Part shown: in pieces, positions 30,488 through 42,697 of the stretch | How positions within the stretch are numbered: the stretch's first letter is position 1 | Layout of the letters: the number at the start of each line of letters is the position of its first letter | From: Auriscalpium vulgare | Taxonomy: Eukaryota; Basidiomycota; Agaricomycetes; Russulales; Auriscalpiaceae | Assembly (NCBI GenBank): GCA_019915015.1 | Contig: JAHBBC010000018.1 | Span: 620,001-684,000 of the forward strand | Length of the DNA: 64,000 nt | Direction of reading: 5' to 3' | Program-made: the position numbers and the translations under genes | Notes under the pieces: generated by a model | What the model was told of the DNA's origin: nothing | What the model saw: only the letters and a program-made list of their open reading frames with translations | The model's database searches: none

Positions 30488-33400
30488 CCTGTCAACAAGC
30501 TGGCTGCCTGTCGATGCCGCCCACCGCCGCTCTCGACGAAGCGCACCCCCATCTGCGCAGCGCCGTCGTCCCCGTCCTGCACAAGCGTCCCCTGCGCATC
30601 AGATGGCACGGTGCCGACGGGAACGTGTGAGCACGACGCATATCCCTATCCATGGCCGAAAAAACTCATCTCCCGTCCGATAGCAGTTGCGCCCGCGCCG
30701 TCATCAACTTGCCTGTCGATGCCTCTCGACGAAAGACGCCGCCATTGCGCAGCGCCGTCGGCCGCCGGCGCGCTCGCACGAATCGGCCGGTGCCCTCTCG
30801 ACGCGCCGCCCTCCGTCTTGCGCGCGCAACAACTTCCTGTGCAACGTCGGCACGCGACCTCGACACGCATGATGATGGCTTACCTCGCACGGCACAACGA
30901 CGCGCTGCGTGCCGCCCGCAGACCCCGCTGTCGCTCGCGTTCGCACCCTGCGAGACAAGACGACGTGTGCGACGCGTGCGACGCGGCCTGGGTCCCTCTC
31001 GACACGAACAGCGCTGTGCGCGGCACGCCCTGCAGCGTCCACTTCAACGTCAGCATTCGAGCCCGACGGCTGCGATAATGACTCACCACAAATCCGCGTG
31101 GTATGCGGCGCCGACCCGCTCTATTCGCACGCAGCCGACCGCCTTCAACACGACGCAGCTGCGCCCGGGCCGACGGTTACCGTCGTCAAGATGGCTGCCT
31201 GTCGATGCAGCGCACCTCTCGACGAGGCACATCGCCATCTGCACAGCGCCGCGCCGTCCTGCACAAGCTCACCACGGCGTCAGCTCACCTCAGAAGCACG
31301 CCGACGACAAACGGACATACCTCACGCGCGCGCACCCGTCCCCGTGACGAACACGCTGCACCGCCGACCGCGTCATCTCCATTCCCCGGACGGCGCAGTG
31401 GGCTTGACCGAGAGCAGCGGAGCCGCCCGTTTCTTGGCCGCCGCAGGCTCGCACAGCCCTTCTCGACGAAGAGCGCCGTCCGTGCTCCGCGCTGCGTGCC
31501 GCTGCTTGCAACCAGCATCCTGTCCAACGTCAGCTCTCGACTCGACAACTACGACAAGAGCTTACCTCACAAGGAAGTCCGCTCGATATGCAACGCGCTC
31601 GCCCGGCGTCCAGCGCCTCGCGCTGACCCTGCCGGCCTCGCACGCTGCGAGGGAAGACGAGGCGCGCCAACACCCGCGCATCTCGTGCACCGTCGGACCA
31701 CACGACGTCCTGGGGACCGGATCAGTGAGTACTTGCATGTGTACTGCTTTCACCGTGCTTGACTGACCGCAGCGTCCGCAGCGATCCTGCGCCCTGGCAT
31801 GAAAGTTCCGTCAGCATCGGCCCTCGCGCAGCAAGCTGAGGACGTCCCTACCTGAAGCAGCACGACGCGCATACTCAAGCCTCGGGTCCTTGAGCTAAAC
31901 AGTGAGTACTCACCCATATGTTCTTCGACAATGCCCGTTACTCACGGCGCCCGCGCGTGCCAGCGTCCTGCTCAAAACCACGACGACATCAGATTCACGG
32001 CCTCAAGAAGGACCAGGACGAGATGCGTACCTTATGCAGACGCAAGCCCTGCGCCAGGAAGAACATCGAGCACCCAGCGCGGCACGCACCGTCGACGCTG
32101 GAACGGCACGCTGGCGTGTTGTTGACGAGCTGCGCGACCATGAGCGGGATCCGCACAGTGAAGGGTTCGACCGGGCCTGGACAATGCGCACATCGAGCCC
32201 ATGGAGTCTGGGCAAAGTAGGTAGAGTCATAATGTCTCCTTGTGCGAAATATAGCAACGACGTACCGCCGTCTTCGTGCAGAGCGAGCGAGTGCGCATGG
32301 CGCTGTCGAATCCTGGATGAAAATGCGAAGGCTCATGAGTAAGGCGCCGGTCTAGCGCATGGGCATTCCTGCACGCGCAGCCCACTCACCTTTGTCCGCG
32401 TGTATGGCTCACGTTATGGCTACAGACAGAACATCAAAGCCAATTCCCGACAAGCAAGAAAGCAAACGTACCTCTCAGCTGTAGCCTCGATACGGAACGA
32501 TGGAACATGCAAGCGAGTGCCTCCGCCATCTGCGCCCGGCCAACAGCTCATCAGCAGACTATCTGGCATGAAGATCGTGCTGGACGGACCTCACCCTCGA
32601 CGGACGCATTGTCAACGCCGCACAACGAGCACGCCTGGCGCAGCAACGCCGGGCCGAGCGCTGGGCACGGATCCTCTCGATACGACGCAGCCTGGACGGG
32701 CGGCTGTGAGCGACGTGAGCGCGGGAGAGCAGTGGAACCGACGCGCCTGTTGCCGGTGATATGTGCGCTGGGGCTCCTGTACGACATCGCACGTCGAGCG
32801 GTGGCTCGCGTAGCCACAGAGTCTAGTCAGAACGGTCAGCCCGACGTATTTTAAAAATACAGGAGCGACCCACTGATGCACAGCGCTGGTAGTTCATGAG
32901 TGCGGCCTGCCCATGACGCCAGCTTACCCACGTCCGCAGCGCACCTACCTCAATGGCGGTCCTTGCGCAACAAACGCGCCGTCGTCCTGAGAGGCACGAG
33001 CGGCCTAGTCAGCTCTCTAGGATGTGTCGAGAAGACAAAGACATACCGGAGTCGGCCGCAGCGAGCCGCGGCGCATCCTAATGCTGCTGGCCAAACAGTT
33101 ATGCAACGGATTGCACGGGACAATGACGCCGGTGCGCGCCAGCATCACCACGCAAACAACTCACCTGTGACCACTGATGACATGTGCCGAGACCTCCAAA
33201 GAGGTTCGTCGCCCGTTAGAACATGTCTGAAGAGCTTTCGTCCATCAGCAAACCCTCAAGTACGGCGCCACAGCGTCCACGCACCGTCAGCGGTCGAGGG
33301 CAGCCTCCCCAGCACACGCCGGTGCGAGGCAACGCCGTCCACGGGGGTGTCTGACAGCACGATACAGTCAGCCGGTGCGCTGCTCACCGCAGATATAATA

Positions 33401-33591
33401 CGAATTGACGTACCGGGTGCGGTCTTGCGGCAGCGAGCTGGCAACAAATAACGCCGCCTGGTCAGCGAGAGACGGCGGAGAAACCAACCCATCTACGTTG
33501 TGCGGCGGACATGGCGAACGGGACCTGGTGAACAATTGATACGAACGTGTCGCGGCGAACGGCAACAACTGCGCACCAACATTGGACCATG
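30488..33591 (-). CDS. S1 in spacer 2: second copy of the candidate intron-rich gene
   Basis: Same exon-intron signals at an offset of 17,943 bp, with no additional damage visible. Near-identity between units gives no independent evidence for coding. Confidence 0.3.
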
Positions 33592-34974
33592 CCGTCGTCG
33601 AGAGCAGCGCGTGGGAGAGGGAGTGGGGAGATGAGGGAGGCAGAGAGTTCGCGCGGGCGCGTGAGGAAGACGTCGCCCGGGGCAGTATTTATACATCGTG
33701 CGGCGTGCGCACGGGCCCCGCACTTCGTACAATGAGTCAGTCCGGCCTTCGCGCGACGGTCAGGAGCGGCCGCCGAAGGTGACAGGAAGCGTGCTAGATG
33801 AATATCATTCAATTAGTGTGGACGCAAGCGTCGCAAAGGCGGTGTGACAGGGCGGAGGGTGCGAGGCACGCGGATGCCGGGTGACGGGGATGTTGGCCAC
33901 AGGAATTGCGCGGTGCGTTCTCCTGGAGAGAGAGCTCAGCGCAGGATGTGCCCGAGCAGCGAGCGGCGGTGGGCCGTCGGTCGAACAGGACAGAAAGAGA
34001 GGATGAGCAACGGCACAGAGGGATCGACCTGCGCAGCGGCCGAGGCGATGTCTCGACTGCTGAAGGACACTAAAATAAACGGGGAAGCGGCGGCGGAGAC
34101 AGCTATTTTCAAAGGCGGCAAAGACAGCGTTCCCCGCCGCCCATACGTACCGCGCGCACAAGACTGTGCTCGAACAAAATATTCTGCTCAGAAATGCCAG
34201 GACCGAGCGCTGTTGAAGACGCATGCCTCGATAGGCAGCGCAGGTCGAGCGTGTCGTACCTTTACCTGTCGCCGTCGCGAAAAGCGTCTGTCCAGCTTCC
34301 CGGGACGGCAGTTCAATGATGTCGTGAGCCGGTCGCAAGAAGGATGATCGAGCAGAAGTGGCGACGCGTACCCGCGAGTCAGCACGCGAGATGTTTCGTC
34401 TTGGCAGCCGGCGCTGGATCCGAGCATTGATAGAACAAAGACGGCAGCGCGTCCAGCCTGCCTCCAGTCGTGTACATTGTGAGTCCGAACGAGCTGGAAA
34501 TTACAAGTCAACAAAGCCCGGAGGCATGCAGCACACAGCGGAGGAACTTGGGTCACTTGCATGTCTTGCGGCGGAATTGGTTCGCGTACATCGTAATTCA
34601 ATTCAAGTAGTTGTCAGGGACGCGAGCGAGCAAAAATGACAGCGACAGGCCGAAAGTCGGTGGCCGTGATCACGCCGACTGTGTGGGCTGCTGCTGCTCA
34701 GCGCGAATCACTCCGTGTGGGATCGCGCCGTCTTCCCACAAAATACAGCAACGAGTTCCATTGCTCAACTTGAAAGTGCTACACAAGGGCTTGTGTGTAC
34801 TACAGAGACTGTAGATCGAGTCTGGAAAAAATGATGCTGAGCTGAGAGGCGAGCGTATGGCCAAAGCAAGCGAGATTGCACGATCGTCGCGGGAGAGCCA
34901 TATGGAGGGAGCAAGACGCCGCGCCGATTGCGCCTCGTGCACACAGCCCGCCGCCCAAGGTTCAAGTTGAACAG

Positions 34975-35734
34975 CTGCCGCCTATCCGTCGTTCGTCCCC
35001 GAAGTGCACGAGCTCCTGAGCCCTCGAGAGCAGAAATGGCTTCAACACATAGAGGTAGGGTTCTCACAGACGCAACGTGAAGCCTGCCTGACCAGTGGGA
35101 GCAGATGATGTTGCCGCGGCGAGCACACAGCGGGGCTACGTCAAGCAACGCAGCAAGTTGAGGAAGATCATGATAGACCAGATCCGTGAGTGCGAGGCCG
35201 CATTCAGAGTCTATGTTCTGACCGCGCGGGCTAGGCGAGGTCTCAGGAATCTCGACCGCGCGTCCGAGCTGGAAGCCAGACGGGTACATACGCAACGTCG
35301 TCGAGAGGTACAGCGTGACGATCGTCGGCTGGCCGTGGTGGATCATACCCTTCCGCAATCTGAGCGACCTCGGCAGCGCGCAGGACACGTTCAACACGCT
35401 GCTGCTCGGCTGGCGGGAGGGCTCGATCCGTTTCGTCCGTCTCTCCCCAGATGAGGCAAAGGACGAAGCGGAGCGCCTCCGCGCACAGCTAGCAGCAGTG
35501 GGCCATGTGCCTGCGGTGCGTGCAAAACGGTCGGACGCCGGGTTCTTGAGGCTCGAAGGGAAGAGGGTGAAGGGACGCCGGGTCAAGACGTTCCGAGCGA
35601 CGCGGGCGCACGAGATGGTGGAGTCTGACGAGGAGGCTGAGCGCAGAGATGGGAAGCGAGAGGTGATGCGGCCGCGCAATGTGGAGGAGGCCATCTCCGG
35701 GATGAAGCTCCTGGTTCGTAGTGTAGATCTGTGA
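34975..35734 (+). CDS. S2 in spacer 2: second copy
   Basis: Exons 34975-35054, 35131-35185 and 35247-35734, with the same splice sites and reading frame as in spacer 1. Confidence 0.5.
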
Positions 35735-36729
35735 GCATGCGGAATGAGCGACCAGAGCAACGTCTGAGACTCACCGGATGTTTGAGCCTGGACGAACGGA
35801 ACGCGGGCGGTTTTGGCGGCAGTGCGAGACTCAATGAAGAATGCCGGGGCCCGTGCTACAGGATAGCACGATAGTCGAGTGGTTATGCACGCGCGGGCTT
35901 GCGGGGGCGAGCGGGGGCGAGCGGATGGGTGGTTCAAGACAGAGGAGAGGCGAATGATGGCAGGATGGCAGCTGGGCGAGCGGCAGCTGTCCGAGTGCCG
36001 ATCTTCGTGTGTCGTGTCGCAATTTCACAGCAAAGCGCTGTGACGTCGCAGGGATATATATTGCCTGGCGAGGGAGGGTTGCGGTGTCGGGCGAGTGGGC
36101 GTTGTCGAGCAAGTGGGCAGGTCGCGATGGAGGTGGTGAACAGAGTCAGAGTCGACGCGGCGAACAGAGTCAGAGTCAACGCGGCGGCGCGTCGAGGCAA
36201 AATTCTCACCGTGACATTGACAAGCCACTCGCGCCGCAGAGTCGTCTGGCTCCCTCTCTGCGCACGCATGTCATCCCGCCATGTATACAGGGATGAAGGA
36301 GCTCACCTGAGCCATAGCTACGGCTGCTGAATATCTCCCTCGTAGATCTCGCATGGCGGCAAAACCGGGTCCGTAATCACGCGCTGCACCCTTGATGGAA
36401 TATTCGCTTGCTGTAAGTGTTTCACAGTAAGGAAAATTTATTGTGCTTGGTGAAGAGGATAGCCGACGCCAGTTCAGTGCCTTGAACTGTCATCGGCAAT
36501 CCCCTTCCCCAAGCACAGTTCAGTCACTGACCTTGACTAGTCTTGCCGACGCACCCCAGAAAATTGGGTGTCAACTCTTCTTTCCTCCCACCACCATCGT
36601 CGTCGAATGCACCGTCGGCGTCCTCAACACCTTCCCCATTATCTGGTGACCGATATCTGTGAGTCAATATATTCTTGGACAAGCTGAAAACACCTAGCTG
36701 ATTCAAGAGCTGATTTCTCTGATTTTCAG

Positions 36730-38186
36730 AATTTCATTGCGTGTTTGCAAGCCTCGTCGTCGTCGGTCGACGTCTTTGACAACACTCAGCGCCGCATTGG
36801 GCAAGAGTTCCCACCGTGGCGGGCGCGCCAACCCCGACCATCACCATCACCATCGTCGCAACGGCTGCTCATGCAGCTTGGTGAGTATTGCTTGCCTGAA
36901 CTTGCTCAATCATCCAGCTGACACTGCATGCTCTCATTTGCATAGTTGTCCGAACCAACGCCGCGCGCAGCGCCGGGCGGTCTTCCGCGCCTGTGTCCAT
37001 CCGGCCGGCGCGTCCGCCTCGATTACGACCGACACCTCCTCCATCGACTGCAAGCGCCGGGCAAGAAAACGTCCCATTGCAAGTCAACTCTGCGGCCAAC
37101 TGAGCGACCGCACGAAGTCGAGCGCCGGCTAGCACGTGGCTGGTGCATCTGTCCGGTGAGTTCTGTCTGCGTCGCTGGCGCTCTGGTTTTGCTCATATTC
37201 TTGTTCATAGTGCTCAAGATGACGTACCGGACGCTTTTCGCGGGCACGCGCGTCGAAAACAGCCGGTGCTGAAAACGAGTCCCGGAGATGCCCAGGTATA
37301 CATTCTTTTAAACTTCGCAGGTTGCAGACATTGACGTGTCGCCACAGCCATTTTCCAGACCTCCCAGCACGAGCTTTTGTGGCCCACGTCTCGCGGCCGA
37401 GGTTTCCCAAGCGGCGTCCAGGTCATCAACATCTCAGTCGATCGCGACAGGTCGGCAGGTGAGCACCGCGCTAGCCTCTCGCGTCCTGCGATTGGCTCAC
37501 CTCATCACCTCCTAGGTCACGCAGCGCCGGCACGCTCTTCGTTAAGCGTCACGGCTCGCGCCTCTGGGCATCACTGCGCTGGAGCGCGCGACAGACACAC
37601 GGCGACTCTGCGGCCGGTCCAGATATTAAGCCGTTTTCCGGCGCCAAGAGTCTCGCGGCCGAGGGTTTCAAGCGGCGATCGGCAGGTCAGCAATGCGCTA
37701 TGCAGTCCCTTGCGTTGGAATCTGATGATTGATTTTCCAGCCTCCTCCGACCCGCGATGTGGGCCGCGATGCAGCCATTCCAGGACGATGTGGACAGCGT
37801 GAGGGAGCGCGCCAGGCGATGCCTCGCAGCACAGACGAGAGAAGCTGACATTATCCTGCGAAGACGTCGACTATCCAGGATGCCCGCCACCGTGCATGTT
37901 TTGAGCTATGGCGCGGGCGGTGGACGCGGTCTACCATTTTTCAGCACGGGCGGCGGCGAGGCGACGAAGATAGCCCCACCCTGTGGCTGCGATCTGCCTG
38001 GTACACCCGTTGTGAGTTGCATCTTGCGTGCACAGCTAGGCAGACACTCAACTCTTGCAGGATCTGGCGCATGTCGACTCTGGACACCGCGCAGCATCTC
38101 CGGAGGTCGCCGCCGAGACGTCTGCGGGGATCGTCGTCCGTCGTGCTATGGCTTTCCCGCCGCAAGCCAACCTCGTCAAAATGTGA
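36730..38186 (+). pseudogene. S3 in spacer 2
   Basis: Same block and intron order, same in-frame TGA, same terminal 126-aa frame (37757-38186). Confidence 0.4.
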
Positions 38187-39941
38187 TTGGACACACACCA
38201 CCAGCGGCATCCTGACAGCCTCGTCGTGTAGCTGTTGCAATTTGCGTCAGCTGCGCGATACGGCCCGTATTTGCGCGAATAGCAGACTGTATCGTACGTC
38301 ATAGAACATTCCTTCCTCCCATGGTCAGTATACTGATGTTTCCAAAGGTGCTGGGTCCACAATGGGCGCGAACACGGCAGTGCGGGCGGACAAGATGCGA
38401 TTGCGGCGCGGGGCGCCGTCAGCTATGATTACGGGAAGACGATGCGGCCCATCTGCACGTCTGCGCAAATAGTGCAATGAACGGTATGTCAACATTACCT
38501 TCCCTCGCACGGTCAGCGTTCTTATTTGGCTGCGTTCCATGCAGCAGGCGCGTTTCGTCCGGGTAGCGCTGTTTCTCAGCGGCGACCTTGCTCACGCTGC
38601 GCGGCGCGGCGTCGCAATTGCAAGCAGAACTACACGACCCCTTGCGGTGCGGGCCGCACACCTTTTGATACCACACGAGGCTCTGGCTATCGATTCCACG
38701 GTCGCGCGCGGATTGAACGACCATGCAAAAGTTCCCCGGACGATGGTCCTGCACAGGACAGGGTGCTTGGGTGGGGGTGGATGCGTCCTACCGTGCTACG
38801 GGGGCACACTGCGAGGCGAAGCGAGGCGGACAATCGTGCGCAGTCATCGAGCGTGAGTCGCGCGCAACTTCTCAGACAAGAACGAGGCTCATGTCATATG
38901 CTCAAGCCGACGCATGATTGCCTCTGGACGTCACGGCTGTCCTTGCGCCTGGACTTGCCTTCTCGAAACCGACCTCACCGCAATCTGACGCACACGGCAA
39001 CCAAGCTGGACGACCCGATGGCACGACACTCGGCGTCATGCAGTCGGCCCTCAATATCTGCGCGGTGAAAACGCGCGTGCCAGCCTGACGGAGACGTGTC
39101 AGCCTGAGATTGCGGGGTACGTCATCGTCTCTTTCTCGCGTGGCTGGTATCCTGATCACAAGGTTAGCAGAGGGTGCTGCAGGCGCCGACGCGCCGTCGT
39201 ACTGTGAGCTCAGCATCGCGCATCGACGAGGCAATGGACACAGGAAAGCACAGGTATCGCAGCCCACCGACGCCGCGTCCCCGCTCGCCAAGAATACACG
39301 CCATCGGCACCGTTCTGCTTCACATCACGGCCCGCGTCGTCGTCGTGTGGCGGTCGCTCCTCGACATCTCCGCCGTGCAAACGCCTGATGAAGGCGCGAG
39401 TCTGCACGGTTCGTCATCCTTTCCTTGTCCCATGCTCGGTGTCCTGACCATAAGCTTAGCACAGGTGCAGGTGCCGTGTCGCGCGCGCAGACTTCACTTG
39501 GTGTCCGCAGGTTGACGGGACGACGGACTCGGGAAGACACGGGAAGGCCAACGTCGCGTGAACCCAATCACTGACGCCGCGTCCCTCATGATCACCCTTC
39601 CTCCATGACGAGCGCGCCGCCAGCGGACGTCTTATGGCGCAGGAACGGGCGGACGGCGGGCGCAAGCGAGCTAGGCGAGGCACCATGTCGTCGGTGCTGC
39701 TCGTGTACCGGTACGTTCAGGTCGTCTCGAGCTGCGGCAACGTACTGACCGCGCCGTCAGATGCGGTTGCAGCGACAAAAACGAGGCCAAATACGCCAGC
39801 AAGACACCGAGTGCGCGGCCAGCCCGACGAGCAGAAAGCGCGGAATTTCCGTCACGTCGCACATTGGCAACATCGGCGGGCGAGTCGTAGGGGGAAAATG
39901 GTGCAATCTCGTCGAACGAGCGGCGTGTCTCTACGGTGTCC

Positions 39942-40109
39942 AACTAGTAGTCGAATGGTCACGCTTTGCAATAGCGTCTGTGCGAATAGCGTCAGACTCA
40001 GTAGTAGAATACTGTCGGACTGAGTAGTAGAGTAGCATCCGTAAAAAGGCTTCGGCGTGTAATAAGAGCGTCCGTTGGCACTAGTAGTAGAATAGCATCA
40101 GACTACTCG
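39942..40109 (+). repeat. Degenerate short-repeat cluster at the end of spacer 2
   Basis: Same cluster, with GAGTAGTAGAG where spacer 1 has GAGTAGAAGAG. Confidence 0.6.
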
Positions 40110-40225
40110 AAAAATCGCTGGTTGCCCGCACATCTAACCGTTCGCAAACCCATTGTATTGCAAGCACGCTACGTACATCGCACTATCTACGCGCCGCATG
40201 CCTGCGCTCGCCAACTCAGTCCGCG

Positions 40226-42493
40226 TCAACGAGAATAGTGCAGCGAATGAACCAGGGAATTGCCATGGCTGGACTGGATGAGCCTGCGCCGCTTGCTCGA
40301 GTGGGAGCCTGTATCCGATGGCGTGTCCGAAGCGTCCGAGATGTAAGAGCTCGTGCGCTTGGTTCGCGGCTGCCAAGATTCGATCTCAACAGGCTCGCAA
40401 CCATCGTCGGTGGGCCATCCGTCCTTGGCAAGCCATTGTCCGAATATCTTCAGCAAAGCGTCGGATGATTGAAGGGCTTTACGGGCCGCAGCAATTACTT
40501 CTTTGCCAACCTTCTTCTCGTCGCGATAAAGAGGAGAAAAAAGTTCTCTGAGGTCGCGCACAATGTTGGCGCAGGGATCAGGAAGGGCTTCCCGGAATAT
40601 CTTGTCGGGCAGATTACCGTCTAGGAAAAACGCCATCTTGCCCTTGCCTCCGACAATGGCTTTGTCTTTTGCGCGAACACTGTAGCCTTCGAAGACCGTG
40701 CGCACGTCTTCAGAAACGCCGTCGTTTTCCATGGGGCGATATAGAACGAGATTGTACGTCAGGACGTGGACGAAAGATTCCAGGTCGTCGGAGAGTGTGT
40801 GCGGCTTGGCTGGGTTGGCGAGCCGCAATCCCGACATAAACTGCCATGTCCCCTGTAGTGGCATGAGACATGGCGGCCAAGCAAAGCAGATGATCACTCA
40901 CAGTGCGCCAGTCTTGTCGCCGACTCTCCTTCTCCCTCTTCCGGATGAACTTGCACAAATCCCAATCGATTAAAATGCCTCTGATGACACCGTCCGCGGT
41001 CTTGTAGAAGAGAATGTTCCCCGCGCTGATGTCCCGGTGCAAAACTTCCGCGAGTTCGTAAGCCTGTGCATGCGCTGTCATCGGACTTCAGATAGCATAT
41101 TCAGAGAAGATTCCGAAAGCAATCATACCTTCGACAGCGTCCCTTATCGCAGCGCACAGATCGCGGGTGCAACTGAACCTTTTCAGCGCGGTCCCAACGA
41201 TGCCCAAAACAATCCGATAATGCACATGCGGCAGAAGAGTCTTGGTGTGGCAAGCCCACCACGCGGTCCTGTACCCGTCTGCCCTTGTACGCTGCGGCAG
41301 GTTGTCGCTCAGCACGTCGCCCGCGCATACCAGCGGCGCGAGGTGGGGGACGCCCTTCTCGTGGAGCAGACGATAGATGTCGCCTTCCTTTTCCAGATCC
41401 TCCAGGGCAAGACGCCACGAGTCCTTGAGGTAGACGCACGCACTCGTCTGCACGTCGTAGGCGATGTACCCAGCGGTAGCGCGGCCGGTGAGCACACGGC
41501 TGTGGGTCACGGCGCTGGGAGCGACGAAGAACATGTCGACATTTTGCACGTCGTCGTGGACGAGGAACTTGTGAAGGACATCCGGCACGCCATCGGGGAA
41601 GTGGCCGGAGGCCGTGAGGACGGCGCGAGCGGCCGCGACTTCGGCGGATGTGGGCACGGTGACAGTCGGATCGCGGCCGCGCTGGGTGGGAGTCATGTGG
41701 TTGAAACGCCAGAGGAACTCTGCGAAAAGAGGATTGCCCCGCCACTCGAATATCTCGGTGACAAAGACACCGCCGCGTTCCCATCGCATGAGGCGCGCTT
41801 CGCCCGCGCTGAGGAAGACCGAAAAGGAGCAGGTCCGGAATTGGGAAGCGTTCTGTGCCAGCGCGTACGAAATCATCTGGCCTCTGGTGCTCGCAGCCAA
41901 TTTAGACTTTCCCTCGAAGATACACTCTTTTCGCTCGTCAACAGTAACGTCGGCCTTTGGATCCACGAAGGGATCTCCCTTGGCCGGCTTCACTTCGAAG
42001 AACAGCTCGACGTCGCGATAGTCGGCGTTGTCCCTGGTCACTTGAGGCTCGCCAGGCTGAGGACGGATGAAGGCCGAGATGTCAGGCTTTCGAACCTCCT
42101 CGTAGTTTTTGTCTCCCTTCGAGGTCGTGTTGACGAAGACAAGGTTGGGGCAGATTTCACTGGCGTGAACCGCGGCGATCTTACATGCGTCAGCGGCTGT
42201 TGGATAGATGAAGATGGAGTGCTCACAAATTTATTCTCGTAGTCTCTGCCTTCCATGGCCATGTCGATGGAATTCGCAGGGCGCACACCCGGCGCCGACG
42301 GCACGAAATCTTCCAGGAACTGAGCCAAGGGGACTGGTCCGACGAACATGTACTGCATGTCGGCGTCGGCCTGCTGATACTTGTGGCCTGCGTCTCCTGT
42401 GTTCGGATTGGTAGAGAAAGGCTCTGATCCGGAGCGGCCGTGTTTAACGGGAGTGCTTTCAGTTGCTTCCTTCAAGTAGGAGAAAGAGGGCAT
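40226..42493 (-). CDS. FunK1-type protein kinase, copy C, 705 aa, divergent 5' half
   Basis: Exons 42493-42227, 42179-41129, 41074-40902 and 40852-40226. Against copies A, B and D it has the substitutions R140N, D165A, G169V and E391G. Several silent and intronic differences concentrate in the upstream half (about 41,900-42,660). Catalytic-loop and DWD residues are unchanged, and all splice sites keep GT-AG. The hAT insertion begins 205 bp upstream of the start codon. The protein ends YSR as in copy B. Confidence 0.88.
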
Positions 42494-42689
42494 GTTGAGC
42501 GCAAGCAGATTGAAAGAAGATGGGGGGAAGAGACGGACCTACGCAGGCTCTCGAGACAGGCTTTTAAGCAGGATTTCCGGCCACAGACCTGGAGGGTGTG
42601 GCCGTGCAGGACAATGGAGGTCGGGATTAAGGACCCGCGTGCCAAGCTCAACCGTGAACGCGTGCCAGATTTGCATCACGTGTCCGTCA

Positions 42690-42697
42690 CTGCACAG
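42690..42697. repeat. Left target-site duplication of unit 3 hAT
   Basis: CTGCACAG directly before the TIR. Confidence 0.95.

Larger units (their letters stand above)
22296..40236. repeat. Tandem array unit 2 (17,941 bp): FunK1, hAT insertion, spacer
   Basis: Same unit as the first, lengthened by a 5,330-bp hAT element and its 8-bp duplication. The arithmetic 12,605 + 5,330 + 8 - 2 matches the observed period, the -2 being a CG dinucleotide missing near 39,480. Confidence 0.95.
30098..40236. other. Spacer 2
   Basis: Near-identical to spacer 1, offset by 17,943 bp. One visible substitution changes GCATGAAT to GCACGAAT near 30,779, and one CG dinucleotide is missing near 39,480. It begins directly at the right end of the first hAT element, including that element's target duplication. 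Confidence 0.6.
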
